Shown here piece after piece: positions 60,423 to 64,000 of a stretch of 64,000 bases of DNA; position 1 is the first letter of the stretch, and the number at the start of each line of letters is the position of its first letter. The notes under the pieces were generated by a model, which was not told the origin of the DNA, did not search any database, and was given only the letters and a program-made list of their open reading frames with translations. Origin of the DNA: UBA2882 sp964619485. GTDB taxonomy: Bacteria; Bacillota; Clostridia; Lachnospirales; Lachnospiraceae. The stretch is taken from assembly GCA_964619485.1 (NCBI GenBank), contig CAZUCI010000004.1, positions 8,462 through 72,461 of the forward strand, written 5' to 3'. A program made the position numbers and the translations under genes.

Positions 60423-60572
60423 TGTTTTAATGTGCTCATGAGAAAATACGCAGCACATTATGCTTCAAAAAAAACTAAAGATCAAAAGAAATTCAAAAAA
60501 CAATTCAGAAAACAAATCAAAAAAATTTCAAAAAACAAATCAAATCAAACAATTCAAAAGGAGATCAAATCT

Positions 60573-61356
60573 ATGGAAACAATCAAACAGTTCGAAAATT
60601 TTTCAGAGCAGCTTAAGAGAAAATTATACAAAAGTGTGGGCACTGAGGCTCGCATTGATATCCATGAGACAACCAAAAACAATGGCATTACCTATCATGG
60701 ACTGGCAATTTTAAACAAAGAGAGCAATATCTCACCAAATATCAGGCTTGACAGCTTCTATCATGCGTTTTTGGACGGGACAAGTATGGAAGAAATCACA
60801 TCGGAAATTCTTAAGATTTATGAGAAGGCAAAAAAGGAAGAACGGATAGATCTTGGATTTTTTACAGAATTTAATGAGGCAAAGGCGCATATCTTATTTA
60901 AGGTCGTAGGATATGAACAAAACAGGGAAAGAATGGCAAAGATTCCACATATTCGTTTCCTTGACCTGGCACTGACCTTTTACTACTATCTGAACCTGGA
61001 AAACAGCTTTGGAGAAAACGCGTCGATTCAAATTGAAAACAGTCACATGGAAATGTGGAAGGTGAACATCGGACAGCTTTATGATATTGCCATGAAAAAT
61101 ACACAGGAGATTATGAAGCCGCAGTGCAGAGGAATCAGTGATATCATTCTTGAAATGATGCAAAAGGATGGTATTCATCCAACCAGGGAGGATATTAAGG
61201 AATTCCGTGAAAAATCAGCAGAAGTCCCTATGCTTGTGCTCAGCAATGAGAAAAATTACTTTGGAGCCTCTGTGCTGTACTATCCTGGACTGCTTGATGG
61301 TATTGCAGAAAGACATCATTCCGACCTGATTATTCTGCCCAGCAGCATTCACGAAG
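60573..61356 (+). CDS. DUF5688 family protein, first exon (split by a group II intron)
   Basis: The first 261 codons of a DUF5688 protein, a family of unknown function common in Lachnospiraceae. Start ATG 60573 follows AAAGGAGAT; the longer frame from 60411 runs through an A-rich low-complexity leader and overlaps the efp terminator, so it is rejected. Coding sequence proceeds to ILPSSIHE, where the intron enters at 61357. Unspliced, the frame reads GATRFAA and stops at 61379. Splicing to 63996 gives HEVI, the expected family continuation. The rest of the gene is beyond the window. Confidence 0.8.
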
Positions 61357-62063
61357 GTGCGACCCGTTTCGCCGCATAAATAAACAAAAGGCGAGGGTTG
61401 CAATTAGTTTAACTAGTTGTAACAACAACTTATTTTCCGAGAAGTAGAATGAGTGGGTAACGCCATGAAATGCTTCCTTTGATACTCCGAATAGCGTCTT
61501 ACAGTTGCACATTGTGAGAGGTTATAAGCTCGGTAAAGTCGGCTGAGAGCCACCCTAACGCGTAAAGGCGAGGAACTGCGAACCAGAGGTGGTCGAGTGG
61601 ATGATAGGCCGGAAGTCTATAAAATACCTATGGCGAGAATGTTGTCTAAACAGGGGCAACTGGCGAACTCTTGAAGAAAAGGGTCTAAAGAATGGGAATG
61701 TAGAAATGCATTGATGACGTAACGTCAGGTAAGTGTGGGCGAGTAAGACATTCGTTATGAAAGTCCATGTAGTGTTACAGGCACTAGCAAGCTTACAGGC
61801 TCAAAGAGAGCGCCTAAGGGTATATGAACAGATAGGAAAATAGGAACGGGGGAAGCTGACAACGAGTAGGAAGTGCAATTCCAATGAGACGGTCTGTGGC
61901 AACACAGTTTATGTCAGTGAAAGTAGGGGCAATGTACCTGTGAAGCGGTGATAATAAGCCGTGGAGGGATAGCCCCAAGTCAAGTTAATTCATTAAAACT
62001 TAATATGGTAAAAAGTGTTTTGGGTTCGAGTATGACTAAGAGAAGAAATCTTCGTTTAAGGAG

Positions 62064-63881
62064 ATGACTGACCAAACGGCAAAGAAAAGAGAAAACAAGG
62101 TACTAAGGCGCAATGAGTACTATGCAATTCAAGATGTGTTTGATGGCTTATATGCCCAAAGTAAAGAAGGTGCAATATTTAATGACCTAATGTCACTAAT
62201 TGTAAGTCCGCAGAACATTGCACTTGCATACAGACGAATCAAGCGTAACAAGGGAAGCCGAACTCCTGGAACAAACATGGGTACAATCGAACAGATAGCG
62301 GAACAGGGAAATGACGAATTAGTAGCTTATGTCCAACATAGATTGGCAAACTACAAACCACACCCAGTTAGGCGTGTCATGATTCCCAAAGACAATGGAA
62401 AGGAAAGACCTTTAGGGATTCCTACCATTCAAGACCGCTTGATACAGCAATGTATTCTTCAAGTAATGGAGCCAATATGCGAAGCTAAGTTTCATAAGCA
62501 TAGCTATGGATTCAGACCAAACCGTAATACGCACCACGCAATAAGCCGATTTCGATTTTTAGCTTTCACAGTAAAATTGGAATATGTAGTGGATATCGAC
62601 ATCAAAGGTTTCTTTGACAATGTAGACCATTCTAAGCTCTTGAAGCAAATATGGTCACTAGGTATTCATGATAAAAAGCTGATTTGTGTAATAAGCAAGC
62701 TTCTGAAAGCACCAATACAGGGGGAAGGAATTCCTACAAAAGGGACACCGCAAGGTGGAATCCTATCACCGCTACTATCTAATATCGTGTTAAATGAACT
62801 TGATTGGTGGATTAGTAACCAGTGGGAAACATTTCCAAGTAAATTTCCCTACAGGTGGGATGGTGACAGATTTCATGCACTTAAGAAGACAAAGCTGAAA
62901 GAAATGTATCTTGTACGTTATGCAGATGATTTTAAAATCTTTTGCAGAAACAAAAAGGATGCTGAACGAGTGAAACTTGCCGTTGAAATGTGGTTAAAGG
63001 AAAGATTGCATCTTGAAACAAGTCCAGAGAAAAGCAAGATAACGAATCTGTGTAGGCATTATTCAGAATTTCTAGGGTTTAAACTAAAACTGGAAGAAAG
63101 ACCAAAGCAGAATGTAATTGTTTCTCATATGTCGGACAAAGCAAAGAAAAAGGTTACAACTAAGCTTCGTAAAGCAATTTGGGAAGCACAAGGTAATGAG
63201 AGTAAAGCTCGAAACCTGAATTCAACAATTCGGGGAATGCACAATTATTATTGTGTAGCCACAAGAGTGAGTAAAGATTTTTGGAAGATTTATTATCTCT
63301 TACTACCAGCCTTAAAACACATGACACGGTCAAACGGCAAAATAGGACCACCACTGTCTGAATTTCAAAAGATAAAATATGCTAATTACCATGGCAGACG
63401 TTATCTAGTAGGGAAAGTTGTTATTGACCCTATTTATGCAGTTACCTTCACGATTCCTTATGGATTCAAACAAGAGACCTGCAATTACACAGAGGAAGGA
63501 AGACAGTTAATTCACAAAAGACTTACGCATCTCGATGTTATCTTCAGATATTTAGCAGAACACCCGCTAAGGCATGAATCAATTGAGTTAAATGACAATC
63601 GTATTTCACGAATGTCAGCCCAGAGAGGTAAATGCTCGATAACAAAGAAACAGCTTACAGTCTATGATATGCGAGTTCATAAGATTTATCCGAATGGTGG
63701 AGATGGCTACAGAAACATCGATATTGTTTCTTCGGATGCCTATGAAATAATCCACACAAAAGAAAGTGAACGAGCCAAAGAGCTGATTACAAAGCTTACA
63801 AGTGAAGGATTGTGGAGCGAAAATGCGCTTAAAAAGACCAACAATTATCGAATTCTAGTCGGTAATACCATAATTGAGTAA
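62064..63881 (+). CDS. ltrA: Group II intron reverse transcriptase/maturase
   Basis: 605-residue multifunctional protein that helps the intron splice and inserts it into DNA. RT blocks include RRVMIPKDNGKERPLGIPTIQDRLIQQ, HKHSYGFRPNRNTHHAI, VDIDIKGFFDNVDH, GTPQGGILSPLLSNI and the catalytic VRYADDFKIF. A maturase (X) domain follows, then an HNH-like endonuclease end (GKCSITKKQLTVYDMRVHKIYP, YRNIDIVS, IIH) where the usual HH reads HK. No obvious disruption. AAGGAG abuts the ATG, so the exact start may differ. Confidence 0.94.
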   Translation: MTDQTAKKRENKVLRRNEYYAIQDVFDGLYAQSKEGAIFNDLMSLIVSPQNIALAYRRIKRNKGSRTPGTNMGTIEQIAEQGNDELVAYVQHRLANYKPHPVRRVMIPKDNGKERPLGIPTIQDRLIQQCILQVMEPICEAKFHKHSYGFRPNRNTHHAISRFRFLAFTVKLEYVVDIDIKGFFDNVDHSKLLKQIWSLGIHDKKLICVISKLLKAPIQGEGIPTKGTPQGGILSPLLSNIVLNELDWWISNQWETFPSKFPYRWDGDRFHALKKTKLKEMYLVRYADDFKIFCRNKKDAERVKLAVEMWLKERLHLETSPEKSKITNLCRHYSEFLGFKLKLEERPKQNVIVSHMSDKAKKKVTTKLRKAIWEAQGNESKARNLNSTIRGMHNYYCVATRVSKDFWKIYYLLLPALKHMTRSNGKIGPPLSEFQKIKYANYHGRRYLVGKVVIDPIYAVTFTIPYGFKQETCNYTEEGRQLIHKRLTHLDVIFRYLAEHPLRHESIELNDNRISRMSAQRGKCSITKKQLTVYDMRVHKIYPNGGDGYRNIDIVSSDAYEIIHTKESERAKELITKLTSEGLWSENALKKTNNYRILVGNTIIE

Positions 63882-63898
63882 ATAGGTTTAATTTGATG

Positions 63899-63938
63899 GA
63901 GCGCCGTATGAGGTGAAAGTCTCACGTACGGTGCGGAG
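63899..63938 (+). ncRNA. Group II intron domain V
   Basis: GCGCCGTA pairs with TACGGTGC around the conserved TGAGGTGAAAGTCTCACG hairpin; the catalytic AGC lies at its 5' base. This is the catalytic core of the intron ribozyme. Confidence 0.9.
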
Positions 63939-64000
63939 CGGGGGAAAAGGTGGAAAGTTGAGAGCATTCTCAACTCAGACCTTACCTATCGCTATTTATT

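Larger units (their letters stand above)
61357..63995 (+). mobile_element. Complete group II intron
   Basis: Self-splicing retroelement inserted in the sense direction. The 5' end reads GTGCGACCC, matching the GUGYG consensus. Domains I-III fill 61357-62063, an ORF encodes the reverse transcriptase/maturase, domain V is at 63899-63938 and domain VI follows with a GTTGAGA/TCTCAAC stem; the 3' end CGCTAT fits the AY rule. Exact removal restores the host reading frame (GAA G joined to TT ATT). A TTCGT at 61751-61755 could be part of EBS1 pairing with ACGAA in the 5' exon; this is tentative. Confidence 0.92.

Noticed and set aside
60411..60572. 54-codon upstream extension of the DUF5688 gene
   Set aside because: It starts in the efp terminator and encodes lysine-rich low-complexity sequence; the family start with a ribosome site is at 60573.

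Overview
This window comes from an anaerobic, spore-forming low-GC Firmicute, most likely a member of the Lachnospiraceae (class Clostridia). The basis is gene content and order: a division cluster ending ftsZ-spoIIGA-sigE-sigG, an oxygen-sensitive class III ribonucleotide reductase (nrdDG), a flavin reductase-rubredoxin fusion, an archaeal-type PurO cyclohydrolase beside a stand-alone AICAR formyltransferase, a YlmC/YmxH sporulation protein, a second RsmH paralogue, and a DUF5688 gene. I do not assign a genus.

Layout. 1-11.1 kb is the division/wall cluster: rsmH (5' end outside the window), ftsL-like, two class B penicillin-binding proteins, mraY, ftsW, murA, divIB/ftsQ, and ftsZ with its own promoter and terminator. 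11.2-13.7 kb is the early/late sporulation switch (spoIIGA-sigE-sigG). 13.8-15.7 kb on the minus strand makes the last two steps of IMP synthesis. 15.8-28.5 kb is a long co-oriented run with very short or overlapping junctions: nrdD, nrdG, a flavin reductase-rubredoxin protein, sbcD, sbcC, sfsA, nudC, a P-loop kinase, a HAD phosphatase, an acyltransferase and an NTF2-like/LytTR regulator. nrdD has a clear promoter with two NrdR-like boxes in 31-bp register just downstream.

28.7-36.9 kb is an accessory module: a large MalT/LuxR-like regulator with a degenerate ATPase site, two unrecognised proteins, a baseplate-J-like protein whose frame is broken at a T6 run, and a phage tail protein I-like protein. 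No sheath, tube or capsid gene is nearby. 37.0-45.7 kb holds a GH3 glycosidase inactivated by a small deletion, a divergent AraC-type regulator, an HD phosphohydrolase, and a giant J-like/TPR protein next to an HscC-type Hsp70. 45.9-48.5 kb has ylmC/ymxH, the rsmH paralogue, an ArsC/Spx-like protein, nrdR and a small membrane protein. 49.3-54.4 kb is a five-gene family-5 peptide-type ABC importer, interrupted by a 100-N assembly gap. 54.5-60.4 kb has a secreted DUF4214 protein, a small unknown protein, yqeG, aroE-aroK-aroQ and efp. The window ends in a DUF5688 gene split by a complete group II intron (61357-63995) encoding its reverse transcriptase/maturase.

The most interesting signal is not a protein. 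A two-tier hairpin with constant geometry (GGCATCAGG, 5-nt bulge, a covarying 5-6 bp inner hairpin, one A, CCTNATGCC) occurs directly in front of the ribosome binding sites of sigE, nrdD, nrdR and the ABC permease gene, sometimes with nested or repeated halves, and it flanks the assembly gap. The second most interesting region is the orphan baseplate module.
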